Of a DNA stretch of 44,562 nucleotides, positions 23,675 to 32,401 are shown in pieces. Position 1 is the stretch's first letter; each line of letters starts with the position of its first letter. A program made the translations under genes and the position numbers. Under the pieces are notes generated by a model, which was not told where the DNA came from, ran no database searches, and was given only the letters and a program-made list of their open reading frames with translations. The DNA comes from an uncultured Ilumatobacter sp. (GTDB lineage: Bacteria; Actinomycetota; Acidimicrobiia; Acidimicrobiales; Ilumatobacteraceae), in assembly GCA_937919625.1 (NCBI GenBank), contig CALFRK010000115.1, positions 1-44,562 of the forward strand, read 5' to 3'.

Positions 23675-24814
23675 ATGGATGCACAACGTGAGTGGTTCGA
23701 GAAGGACTACTACGCGCTGCTAGGCGTGAAGGCCGACGCCACCACCAAGGAGATCACCAAGGCGTACCGCAAAATGGCCCGCCAGTACCACCCTGACCAG
23801 AACCCGGGCAACGATGTTGCCGAAGAGCACTTCAAGGAGGTCTCGGCCGCCTACGACGTGGTCGGCGACGAGTCCAAACGCAAGGAGTATGACGAGGTTC
23901 GACGGTTGGGGCCGGTGGCGGGAGGGTTCGGTGGCCATGGTGGCCCTGGCGGTTTCTCGTTCAATGTTGGTGACATGCAGGGCGGCGATATTGGCGACCT
24001 GCTCGGCCAAATGTTCAATGGCCAGCGCGGCCGCGGCGGACGGTCGAGTTCGGGCGTTGGCCCACAGCGCGGTGCAGACGTCACGGCACAGCTCAACCTC
24101 GATTTTCAGGACGCGGCCGTCGGCCTCACCACCACGCTGCATCTCACCAGCGACGCCCGATGCTCAACCTGCTCGGGCTCGGGCTCCAAACCGGGCTCTC
24201 ATCCGACCGTGTGCGGCGTGTGCGGTGGACGAGGCGTCGTCGACGACAACCAGGGCATGTTCTCGTTCTCGTCGCCGTGTCGCAACTGCCAGGGCAGCGG
24301 CTCGGTCATCAAGGATCCGTGCAGCACGTGTCGCGGCAGCGGCGTCGAGCGACGCCCGCGCGAGGTCAAGGCACGAATTCCAGCCGGAGTCTCCGATGGG
24401 CAGACCATCCGGTTGGCTGGGCGTGGCACACCGGGCCGCAATGGTGGTCCGGCCGGCGACCTGTTGGTCGAGATCAGCGTCGCCCCGCACCAGCGCTTCG
24501 GGCGATCGGGCCGAAACCTCACCGTCACGGTTCCGGTCACGTATCCCGAGGTTGTGCTGGGCGGTGACATCGATGTGCCAACGCTCGACGGCGCGACCGT
24601 CAAACTGCGCCTCAAGCCGGGCACGCCCAGCGGTTCGCGGCACCGTGTCAAGGGCATGGGCATCACCACCACCACCAAACGCGAGGGCGTCAAGAGCGGT
24701 GACCTGATCGTCACGGTCGAGGTCGAAGTACCCACCACTCTCACCGACGCGCAAAGGTCGGCGATCGAGCAGTTGGCCGCAGCGACTACGGTGGATCCGA
24801 GGACATCATCATGA
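23675..24814 (+). CDS. dnaJ: Hsp40 co-chaperone DnaJ
   Basis: A 379-aa type I J-protein. The J-domain has HPD at 39-41 (YHPDQNPG). A Gly-rich segment follows (GGFGGHGGPGGFSF), then four zinc-finger repeats CSTCSGSG, CGVCGGRG, CRNCQGSG and CSTCRGSG, then the C-terminal peptide-binding domain. The first 11 residues (MDAQREWFEKD) match the actinobacterial DnaJ1 form. GAGGAGG lies nine bases before the ATG. Its stop overlaps the hspR ATG. Confidence 0.96.
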   Translation: MDAQREWFEKDYYALLGVKADATTKEITKAYRKMARQYHPDQNPGNDVAEEHFKEVSAAYDVVGDESKRKEYDEVRRLGPVAGGFGGHGGPGGFSFNVGDMQGGDIGDLLGQMFNGQRGRGGRSSSGVGPQRGADVTAQLNLDFQDAAVGLTTTLHLTSDARCSTCSGSGSKPGSHPTVCGVCGGRGVVDDNQGMFSFSSPCRNCQGSGSVIKDPCSTCRGSGVERRPREVKARIPAGVSDGQTIRLAGRGTPGRNGGPAGDLLVEISVAPHQRFGRSGRNLTVTVPVTYPEVVLGGDIDVPTLDGATVKLRLKPGTPSGSRHRVKGMGITTTTKREGVKSGDLIVTVEVEVPTTLTDAQRSAIEQLAAATTVDPRTSS

Positions 24815-25206
24815 CGGCCCGCCATCGCACTCAAGCTGTGTACGTGATCTCGGTTGCGGCCGAGCTGGCAGGCATGCACCCACAGACACTTCGGATCTAC
24901 GAGCGCCGCGGTCTAGTGCAGCCAGCCCGTACGCAGGGTGGCAATCGTCGCTACAGCGATGCCGACATCGAACAACTGGAGCGGATCTCCGATCTCGCCG
25001 AGCAGGGCATGAATCTCGAAGGCATCCGGCGCGTGATGGAACTCGAGCTCGAGAACGCCCGCTTGCGTGACGAACTCGCGAAGGCTCGCACTGCTGCCGC
25101 TCAGGCTCAAAGCGAAGCCGAGCGCAAGCAACGGCGCGACCTCGTCCCGCTGCACCAAACCGTGGCCGTGTTCGGCGAGCGTCCGCACTTTCTCGATCGC
25201 GACTGA
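24811..25206 (+). CDS. hspR: Heat shock repressor HspR (MerR family)
   Basis: A 131-aa MerR-type regulator. The winged-helix motif YVISVAAELAGMHPQTLRIYERRGL followed by RTQGGNRRYSDADIEQL (residues 11-55) is characteristic of HspR. A C-terminal coiled coil (ELENARLRDELAKARTAAAQAQSEAERKQRR) follows. It represses the dnaK operon by binding HAIR sites, with DnaK as co-repressor in characterised relatives. The ATG overlaps the dnaJ stop (ATGA), so chaperones and repressor are made together. Confidence 0.95.
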   Translation: MTARHRTQAVYVISVAAELAGMHPQTLRIYERRGLVQPARTQGGNRRYSDADIEQLERISDLAEQGMNLEGIRRVMELELENARLRDELAKARTAAAQAQSEAERKQRRDLVPLHQTVAVFGERPHFLDRD

Positions 25207-25351
25207 GGCCGCTCGATCTTCCCGCTGCGGAAACGTTGCGAGCCGCTCCGGTCCTAGCCAGCACACCCGACCGCCTCGACGGTGCGCATGGAGGTCTGGC
25301 CCGCCGGTATGACACAAGCTACGGTGCACACAAGAAAGTGGACACCGACCG

Positions 25352-26503
25352 TTGACCGATCACTTCAACTTCCAGATGCCGACACGTATCGTCTGGCATT
25401 CCCCTGCTCGTCAAGCAGTGGTTGCCGAGGCGCTGGCGCTTGGCGCCGGGCGTGTTCTGATCGTGACCGATCCAGGGCTTTCCGACACGGGCCTCCCTGC
25501 AGACATCGGCACCGCGCTCGAGGCCGCGGGGATCGCTGTGGCAGTGCACGCCGATGTTGCCGGGAACCCCACCACCAACGACGTTGCCGCGGCGCGAGCA
25601 CGGGCCGACGACGATCGCAGCCAGGCGATCATCGCGATCGGAGGAGGCTCGGCAATAGACACCGCCAAAGCCACCGCGATGTTGCTCGCAAACGGAGGTG
25701 ACTACGCCGACTATCAGTGGGAGGGCCGACCCATCACATCCCGTAGCTGTCCGTTCATTGCCGTACCCACCACCGCTGGGACGGGCAGCGAGGTCAGCAA
25801 GGTTGCGGTCATCTCGGATCCCGCCCAGCCATTCAAGAAGGGAGTAGTGAGTCCGCTCATGTTCGCCCACGCAGCCGTCATCGACCCGAGCGTGACGATC
25901 GGATTACCCCCTCACCTCACCGCAGCGACCGGCATGGACGCCTTCGTTCATGCCCTGGAGGCCTACACCGGGCTCGGCGCCAACCCGATCAGCGACATGC
26001 TCGCGCTGGAAGCGATGCGGCTGGTCGTTGGCAACCTCCACAACGCTACCCACGACGGTTCATCGATGGTTGCGCGGCGGGCGATGATGCTCGGCGCGAT
26101 CTGTGGTGGCATGGCTATGGATCAGGCAGGCCTCGGACTCGTTCACGCTCTCTCGGGTGGGCTCTGCAGCCAAATCCACCTTCATCACGGGCTCGCAAAC
26201 GCCCTGCTGCTTCCATTCGTTTTGAGGTTCAATGTGCCTGCCATCGCCGATGACCGACGGCGAACCCTCAACACGTTGTTGGGTTTACCGGCCGATGCTG
26301 GCGGACAAGATCTCGTCCACGCCATCACCTCGTTTGTCAGGTCGCTCGGGCTTCCCGTCGGTCTCGCCGACCTACGCGACGACACCGCCGAACTCGACTG
26401 GGACCGTGCGGCAGAGGAATCGATGCGCATGGTGATGGTGCGCAACAATCCGCGTGCGGTAACCGTCGACGATTGCCGCGATCTGCTCGCCGCCATGAAG
26501 TAG
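25352..26503 (+). CDS. Iron-containing alcohol dehydrogenase family protein
   Basis: A 383-aa group III dehydrogenase. The Rossmann-like N-terminal domain has the NAD motif IGGGSAIDTAKA (about 93-104) and VPTTAGTGSEVS. Metal-binding residues are expected at Asp in DPSVT, His in DAFVHALEAY and the His residues in LVHALSGGLCSQIHLHHGLANA. It would interconvert an alcohol and an aldehyde or ketone with NAD(P)H; the substrate is unknown. The start is a TTG at 25352 because no in-frame ATG or GTG fits the conserved N-terminus (FNFQMPTRIVWH). It lies ten bases upstream of an LLM oxidoreductase gene and probably forms an operon with it. Confidence 0.87.
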   Translation: MTDHFNFQMPTRIVWHSPARQAVVAEALALGAGRVLIVTDPGLSDTGLPADIGTALEAAGIAVAVHADVAGNPTTNDVAAARARADDDRSQAIIAIGGGSAIDTAKATAMLLANGGDYADYQWEGRPITSRSCPFIAVPTTAGTGSEVSKVAVISDPAQPFKKGVVSPLMFAHAAVIDPSVTIGLPPHLTAATGMDAFVHALEAYTGLGANPISDMLALEAMRLVVGNLHNATHDGSSMVARRAMMLGAICGGMAMDQAGLGLVHALSGGLCSQIHLHHGLANALLLPFVLRFNVPAIADDRRRTLNTLLGLPADAGGQDLVHAITSFVRSLGLPVGLADLRDDTAELDWDRAAEESMRMVMVRNNPRAVTVDDCRDLLAAMK

Positions 26504-26513
26504 CGGGTCTGCG

Positions 26514-27545
26514 ATGAGCGATCAAACAGTTGAGGCCGCTATTTCGCAGCTGCGCTGGGGGCTTGGTCTGATGCCCGACCTGCCCGTCGCTCAGGTCGCC
26601 GAGCTCGGAGCCCTCGCCGAGCAGATGGGGTTTGCCCGCTTCTCAGTTTACGACGAGGGACTGGCCACCCGCGAGCTCTATGTGACGCTAACAGCGCTTG
26701 CCCTCCGCACGAGCCGGATCGAACTGGGGCCCGGCATCACCAACCCCTATTCGCGCCATCCAAGCGTGGCTGCCTCGGCGATCGCCTCGCTTCACGAGCT
26801 CAGCAACGCAAGAGCATTCCTTGGGTTCGGCGCCGGCGGCAGTCTCACGCTCGACCCGATTGGATTGACCCGTGAGCATCCCCATCAAACACTGAAAGAA
26901 GCAATCCTGGTCGCCCGCGCCCTTCTTGGGGCCGGGCCAGCGAACTACGAAGGCCGGGTGTTCCGGCTTCGGCATGCGCACCTCGCCTATGGAGATCCGA
27001 GTATCCCGATCTGGGTGGCTGGGCGCGGTCCCAGGGTCCTGGCCACCGCGGCCCAGCTGGCCGATGGGGTATCCCTTGACCACATCCATCGAGACTTTCT
27101 CGGCGAACAGGTGGCGATGATCCGCTCGGCGGCAGCAGCAGCTGGCAATCGTGTCGAGCTGGCGTACGCGGCGACCATCGTGGTCACCGATGCTGACCTT
27201 CAACGCGTGCGACGGCATATGACGTACCGACTTGCCGACTCGCCGTCTGCGGTGCAGGAAACGATCGGTATCTCGGCGGCCGACATTCTTGCAATTCGAA
27301 GCGCCATGGCAGACGGATTGGACGCCGCCGCCCGGCTCGTCAAAGACGAGTGGGTGTTTCCCTTTGTCATCCACGGAACGCCGGCCGAGTGCGCCCGCCG
27401 AATCCGAGAGCTGACCCGGCTGCACGGGATCGACGAGTTCACGGTTCCGATGCCGGATCCAGAAGTGGCTAGTGAGGTGATGTCGGTCGCCGCCGAGATC
27501 GCCCTCCTTGTCGCCGGCAACGACGAGCCTCAGCATCAATCCTGA
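26514..27545 (+). CDS. LLM-class (F420- or FMN-dependent) oxidoreductase
   Basis: A 343-aa luciferase-like TIM-barrel protein. Family stretches are WGLGLMPDLPVAQVAELGALAEQMGF at the N-terminus, GITNPYSRHPSVAASAIASL, FLGFGAGGS, IPIWVAGRGPRVLATAAQLADGV and a C-terminal FVIHGTPAECARRIREL. The pattern resembles F420-dependent methylene-tetrahydromethanopterin reductase-like enzymes common in Actinobacteria. Cofactor and substrate are not decided by the sequence. It follows the alcohol dehydrogenase closely, suggesting two successive redox steps of one pathway. Confidence 0.85.
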   Translation: MSDQTVEAAISQLRWGLGLMPDLPVAQVAELGALAEQMGFARFSVYDEGLATRELYVTLTALALRTSRIELGPGITNPYSRHPSVAASAIASLHELSNARAFLGFGAGGSLTLDPIGLTREHPHQTLKEAILVARALLGAGPANYEGRVFRLRHAHLAYGDPSIPIWVAGRGPRVLATAAQLADGVSLDHIHRDFLGEQVAMIRSAAAAAGNRVELAYAATIVVTDADLQRVRRHMTYRLADSPSAVQETIGISAADILAIRSAMADGLDAAARLVKDEWVFPFVIHGTPAECARRIRELTRLHGIDEFTVPMPDPEVASEVMSVAAEIALLVAGNDEPQHQS

Positions 27546-27567
27546 TGACCAAAGTCGATTTTGACCA

Positions 27568-30500
27568 TTGAGCGTGCCGGCTGCGAAGTGTGAGCGGGCA
27601 GGCCCTGCTTGCCAAGCTGACGTCGTGACGTCGGCGGTTCCTTGGAGACGGGCAGTGGCTGCCCTTGCCGCTGTCTCGATCACCATGTTCGCCGTCGTGT
27701 TGGCCGTGAGGGCTGACGGCTTTTCACCGGTCGATGCCACCGTTCCGCGGGCGACCCGATGGTTCGTCCACCAGGCGAGTGGACAGGTCATGCTGGCCGA
27801 CGGGTTCTCAGGGCGAGCCCTGGTGCGGCTCGACACGGCCAGCGCGGGTGGTGTGCTCGAGATTGCCCAGAGTGCCAGTGGTGTCGCTTTGATCGATCGG
27901 TCGTCAGCGACCGTTCGGATGATCGACGCGGCGACGCTTCGGCTTGGTCCTCGCCGGTCGCTGGGTGTGCTCGCCCAGCCGGCGACGGTTGTCGGAGTCG
28001 GTCAGCCGGGCGTCGTCGCAGCCGACCCGATCACGGCTGACGCGACGCTGTTGCCTCCAGACGGCGACACGGTGCCGTTCGATCTCGGCGGTAGCACCAC
28101 ACAATCAGTCCGAATTGCCCCTGATGGTGCTGTTTGGACGATCGCCGCCGGCTCGCTGAACCGGGTCACCACAACGGGCCCTCAAGTTGTCGTCGATGGC
28201 TTGTCGAGCGCCCGTTTCACGCTGGTCGGTAGCCGAGCCATGGTGTTCGACGCCGACCGGTCGCGTGTTCGTTTCGGTGACGGCGGCTGGGTCGACCTGC
28301 CGGTGGGTGTGACGGCCAGCGAGGTGGTGTTGCAAGAGCCCGGCCCTAGCGCAACGTGTGGTTGGCTTGGAAGCGACGACGTGCTGTGGTGCGTCGGCCG
28401 AGACGGCATCGATGACCGGGCCCAGATCGATGGCCTCGGAATCGACGGGGCCGACGTGCTGGCGGTTGCCGGCGACGCGGCGGCCCTGTTGCGTAGAGCC
28501 CCCTCCGAGCTGGTGCGCCTGAACGTGCGGTCGGGCCAGATCATCGATGACGTCGTTGCCAGTATCCCATCGGGCAGCGATTTGGTGGTCGCCGCGTCGG
28601 TCGATCTGGTGTGGGTCGACCAGACGAATGGCGATTTGCTGTGGGCAGTTCACCCGTGGGGCATCAACGTGATCAGTAAGAACGACAGCGCCACCCCTCT
28701 GCTCGGAGAATCGGGCGAACTATTAGCGGCCGGCACGGGCGGAGACACTCCGACTGCCGCCGGTAACGGCGAAGCGATCAACGCTGTCGATCGCGAGCCA
28801 GACGAAAATGGCATCGATGACCCGCCGGTCGCTGTCGACGACCCTGTGACAGCGCGCACCGGGGCCCCCGTGCCCGTTGCCGTTACGGCCAACGACTATG
28901 ACCCCGACGGCGAAGCGATCGTCCTGACCGCGGTTGGCGGCGCCGGCCACGGCACGATCGAGATCGCCAACGCCACCACCGCGGTGTACCAACCCGAGGC
29001 AGGTTTCGTGGGTTTCGACAACTTCGAGTACACGATCGTCGACGGTGACGGCAGCGAGGCGACGGCCCGCGTGACACTCGAACTGTTGCCAGGCGACGCC
29101 ACGGATCAAGCTCCGGTGGGGGCTCCGGACGGCGCCGAAACCGGCCCCGACACGGCCGTCATCATCGATGTGCTACTGAACGACATCGACCCCGAGCGCG
29201 ACTCGCTGAGGATCGATTCGTTTACCCCGCCCGACGTGGGCGGCGAGGTAAATGAGACGATCGCTCCATCTGGTCTTCCAGGGTTGCGATTCGTACCGCC
29301 ATTGGGAGCTTCGGGTATCGCGACATTCACCTATCGTCCCGTCGACTCGTTCGGGGCGGTCGGCGAGTCGGTGGCGGTGACGATCGAGATCGCCCAACCC
29401 ACCGACGAGAATCGCGCCCCGGTGGTCGGTCCCGATGCGATTCGAGTTCGCCGAGATGTACCGGCCCTTCTTCCAGTGCTGGCAAACGATCGTGACCCCG
29501 ATGGTGACCCGCTGATCTTGCGATTGGTCGAGCCGATGACGCCCGGGATCGTGGCGAAGGTGCAAGGCAACGACCTGAAGATCACGGCGCGGGCCGGGGC
29601 TCGCGCCCTGTCGCCGCTGGCCTACACCGTTGACGACGGTCATGGGCACGTGGTGGTCGCGTCCGTGTTGGTATTGAGGATCGCCGACCTCGAACCCAAT
29701 CGGCCCCCGATCGCCAGTACTGACACGGCGACCGTCGTTGCGGGCGCGTCGCAACTGATCGACGTGCTGCTCAACGACAGCGACCCCGACGGTGATCTGC
29801 TGATCCTGCTGAGCATCGACGCCGAAGGTGGTCTTGTTTCTGGCGGCTCGGCGGTTGTGCAGGGTGATCGAGTGCAATACCAAGCTGCTGCCGGAATCGA
29901 TGATGCGAACGGGGTATTCGATCGGTTCGCCTATGTGATCACCGACGGCAACGGGCATGACGCGCGCGGCGAGGTATCGGTGAGGATCCTGCCCGAGCCG
30001 ATCGCCGCGCCGCCGTTCGCTCGGGACGACGCGGCGACAACCGTGATCGATGTGCCCGTCACGCTCGATGTGTTGCGCAACGACGGCGACCCCTCCGGCG
30101 AACGACCAACGTTGGTTGGCACGCCAGGGTGCGCAGGAGGCGGAACGGCGGTCGTGGCCCCCGATTCGGGTGTCGCATATCACCCGCCGGCGGGTCTGTC
30201 CGGCGTGTTCAGCTGCAACTATGAGGTGACCAACAGCCAAGGGTTGCGGGCGTCGGCGAGGATCGTCGTGACCGTGCTCGAGCCGGAGATCATCAACCTG
30301 CCGCCGGTCGTTGCCAATGAGGAGCTGACCGTGGTGATCGATCAGACAGTGACGGTTGACGTGCTCGCTAACGACATCGATCCCGATGGTGACCGGGCCG
30401 ACCTGCGCGTGTTGTCGTCGACCAACCCGACGCTCGGGCGGGCCGTTCGTAACGACGGCGTGATCACGTTCGACGCCGGGCCTGTGACCGGAGCCGTCGT

Positions 30501-32388
30501 TATCACGTATCAGGTCGGCGACGACCTCGGTGGCCTGACGGCAGGACGTTTGGCGATCCGTATCGTCGAGCCCAACCCCGAACCACCGGTTGCCAACGAT
30601 GATCACAGAACGATCATCGGCCCAGGGATCCCGACCACGATCGACGTGCTCGCCAATGACATCGACCCGGACGGCGAAGGTGAGCGATTGCGGCTGGCGT
30701 CGGTGACATTGATGAACGGCGATGGAACCGTTGAGACGACAGACCGAGGGATTGTTTTCGTGCCCGAACCGGAGTTCGTCGGCGACATGACTGTCGAGTA
30801 CACGGTTGCCGACCCCGATGGCTTGACCGACACCGGCAGCGCCGTGCTCACGGTGTTCGAAGCGCCGAACCGTCCACCGATTGTGGGAGACGATGCGGGA
30901 GAGGTCGTGAACGGTGGCAGCGTGATCGTTTCGATTGCCCTCAACGATTCGGATCCCGACGGTGATTCGCTCGAGTACGTCATCGTTCTCGCCCCCGACC
31001 CCGCCCTGGGTGTCGCTACGTTGCAGGCAGGAGCGGTCCGGTTCGATGCGGTTCCCGGCGGCAGCGGCACTGCCACGGTGGTTTATCGCGTTGACGACGG
31101 CCAATACGTGGCCGAGGCGACCGTCACCGTTTCGGTATTGCCGTGCGCCGTAGCGCCGCCGGAGGCACCAGATCTGTTCTTGCAGACGGGCTACCAGCAA
31201 CCGATCTCGATCGACCTCACATCGATCGCCCGTCATGGTGATGTCGTCGACGTCGGGGCGCCGCTGTCGGCGCCGGCCGGCGTCTACTCCCCGCCTCCGG
31301 GCGAGAGCGGCAACATCGTGTTCAACTATGTGGTGCGCAACTCGTGTCGCATCCAAGATGTCGGTCAGGTCTTGATCGACGTCAATCAAGACCCGCTCGG
31401 CTCGGCCTACCAAGCCAGCTTCGGCCGGATCGACCCGGTCACGATTCCGGTCTCGGCACTGGCGTCGGATGCCGAGCCACTGACGATCGTCGGCCTCGAG
31501 GCGGCGCCGCCCTGGATTCGTCTCGTCGACGAACAACGCGCAATTCTGGTCGAGCCAGGCGGCAACGTGGGGCGAGTCGACTTCGTCGCCGTGATCGGTG
31601 ACCCCGGCGGGCTTCTGGTTCGGGTACCGATCGCGATCGAACTTGTGAACCGGGCGCCGGTCGCTTTCGACGACGCCGTCCGAGCCGATCGCGGCAAGGT
31701 TACGTTCGAGCCGTTGGCCAACGACTCAGACCCTGACGGCGACCCGATCATGCTGGCCTCGGTACCCAAATCGCTCACGTTCTCTGACGGTTCGGTCGGG
31801 GCGATCACGCTCACCGATCAGAACACGCTGGAGATCAACCCGAAGCGTGGGGTGGGTGTCGCCACGTTCACGTACACGATCGTTGACGCGCCAGGTGCTG
31901 TCTCGGCCTCGGCGACCGTGACCGTCACCGTGAACCGCGCACCGACGGCACCGACCATCGAGATCGCGGTTCCCGATGCCGGGTCGGCGGTTGTCAACGT
32001 CCCGGCGGACGATCCCGACGGAGATTTGTTGGCGCTGGTGATCATCGACGACCCGGCGCCGATTGCGATCGGTGTCGTGGGATTGACGCTGATGGTCTCG
32101 GCGCCTGCCGGGTCGTCCGGAATTACGGTGACCGTCGCCTACTCGGTGACCGACCCGTTGGGTGCGTCGTCGCGAGGTGACCTGGTGATCATCGTTGGTC
32201 CACCGACCGGCACGACCACCTCGTCGACCAGCACGACGACGATCGTGACCGCCACGACGACCACCACCACGACGACCACCACCACGACGACCACCACCAC
32301 CACCACCACCACCACCACCACGACGGCGCCCCCTCTGGCAACGACACCGACGAGCAGTACGACGACAAGCTCGACCACCGTGCCATGA
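27568..32388 (+). CDS. Giant Ig/cadherin-like repeat surface protein with poly-Thr tail
   Basis: A 1606-aa protein. A membrane segment (VAALAAVSITMFAVVLAV, about 32-49) after a short Arg-containing N-terminus serves as a signal anchor. Residues about 55-390 form repeated beta strands resembling a propeller. About ten tandem Ig/cadherin-like repeats follow, each with an NDxDPDGD-type calcium motif (for example NDRDPDGDPL, NDSDPDGDLL, NDIDPDGDRA). The C-terminus is mucin-like, with 24 consecutive Thr (32254-32325), and ends TTVP without a sortase motif or second membrane helix. Such proteins are usually extracytoplasmic adhesion or envelope scaffolds; the role here is unknown. The start is uncertain: TTG 27568 is the longest, GTG 27625 is also plausible. 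Confidence 0.82.
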   Translation: MSVPAAKCERAGPACQADVVTSAVPWRRAVAALAAVSITMFAVVLAVRADGFSPVDATVPRATRWFVHQASGQVMLADGFSGRALVRLDTASAGGVLEIAQSASGVALIDRSSATVRMIDAATLRLGPRRSLGVLAQPATVVGVGQPGVVAADPITADATLLPPDGDTVPFDLGGSTTQSVRIAPDGAVWTIAAGSLNRVTTTGPQVVVDGLSSARFTLVGSRAMVFDADRSRVRFGDGGWVDLPVGVTASEVVLQEPGPSATCGWLGSDDVLWCVGRDGIDDRAQIDGLGIDGADVLAVAGDAAALLRRAPSELVRLNVRSGQIIDDVVASIPSGSDLVVAASVDLVWVDQTNGDLLWAVHPWGINVISKNDSATPLLGESGELLAAGTGGDTPTAAGNGEAINAVDREPDENGIDDPPVAVDDPVTARTGAPVPVAVTANDYDPDGEAIVLTAVGGAGHGTIEIANATTAVYQPEAGFVGFDNFEYTIVDGDGSEATARVTLELLPGDATDQAPVGAPDGAETGPDTAVIIDVLLNDIDPERDSLRIDSFTPPDVGGEVNETIAPSGLPGLRFVPPLGASGIATFTYRPVDSFGAVGESVAVTIEIAQPTDENRAPVVGPDAIRVRRDVPALLPVLANDRDPDGDPLILRLVEPMTPGIVAKVQGNDLKITARAGARALSPLAYTVDDGHGHVVVASVLVLRIADLEPNRPPIASTDTATVVAGASQLIDVLLNDSDPDGDLLILLSIDAEGGLVSGGSAVVQGDRVQYQAAAGIDDANGVFDRFAYVITDGNGHDARGEVSVRILPEPIAAPPFARDDAATTVIDVPVTLDVLRNDGDPSGERPTLVGTPGCAGGGTAVVAPDSGVAYHPPAGLSGVFSCNYEVTNSQGLRASARIVVTVLEPEIINLPPVVANEELTVVIDQTVTVDVLANDIDPDGDRADLRVLSSTNPTLGRAVRNDGVITFDAGPVTGAVVITYQVGDDLGGLTAGRLAIRIVEPNPEPPVANDDHRTIIGPGIPTTIDVLANDIDPDGEGERLRLASVTLMNGDGTVETTDRGIVFVPEPEFVGDMTVEYTVADPDGLTDTGSAVLTVFEAPNRPPIVGDDAGEVVNGGSVIVSIALNDSDPDGDSLEYVIVLAPDPALGVATLQAGAVRFDAVPGGSGTATVVYRVDDGQYVAEATVTVSVLPCAVAPPEAPDLFLQTGYQQPISIDLTSIARHGDVVDVGAPLSAPAGVYSPPPGESGNIVFNYVVRNSCRIQDVGQVLIDVNQDPLGSAYQASFGRIDPVTIPVSALASDAEPLTIVGLEAAPPWIRLVDEQRAILVEPGGNVGRVDFVAVIGDPGGLLVRVPIAIELVNRAPVAFDDAVRADRGKVTFEPLANDSDPDGDPIMLASVPKSLTFSDGSVGAITLTDQNTLEINPKRGVGVATFTYTIVDAPGAVSASATVTVTVNRAPTAPTIEIAVPDAGSAVVNVPADDPDGDLLALVIIDDPAPIAIGVVGLTLMVSAPAGSSGITVTVAYSVTDPLGASSRGDLVIIVGPPTGTTTSSTSTTTIVTATTTTTTTTTTTTTTTTTTTTTTTTAPPLATTPTSSTTTSSTTVP
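32254..32325 (+). repeat. ACC/ACG trinucleotide repeat encoding 24 Thr
   Basis: Twenty-four consecutive ACC or ACG codons. Runs of up to ten pure ACC codons (32290-32319) make length variation by slippage likely. The antisense strand gives a false poly-Gly or poly-Trp frame. Confidence 0.9.
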
Positions 32389-32401
32389 GCGGGCCAACCC
32401 C

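Noticed and set aside
29173-31536. 787-aa minus-strand frame inside the Ig-repeat gene
   Set aside because: It is Arg/His/Asp-rich and arises from the complement of DPDGD-type repeats; it shows no fold or start signal.
32189-32397. Poly-Gly and poly-Trp frames opposite the Thr tract
   Set aside because: They are simple-repeat translations of ACC/ACG on the other strand.
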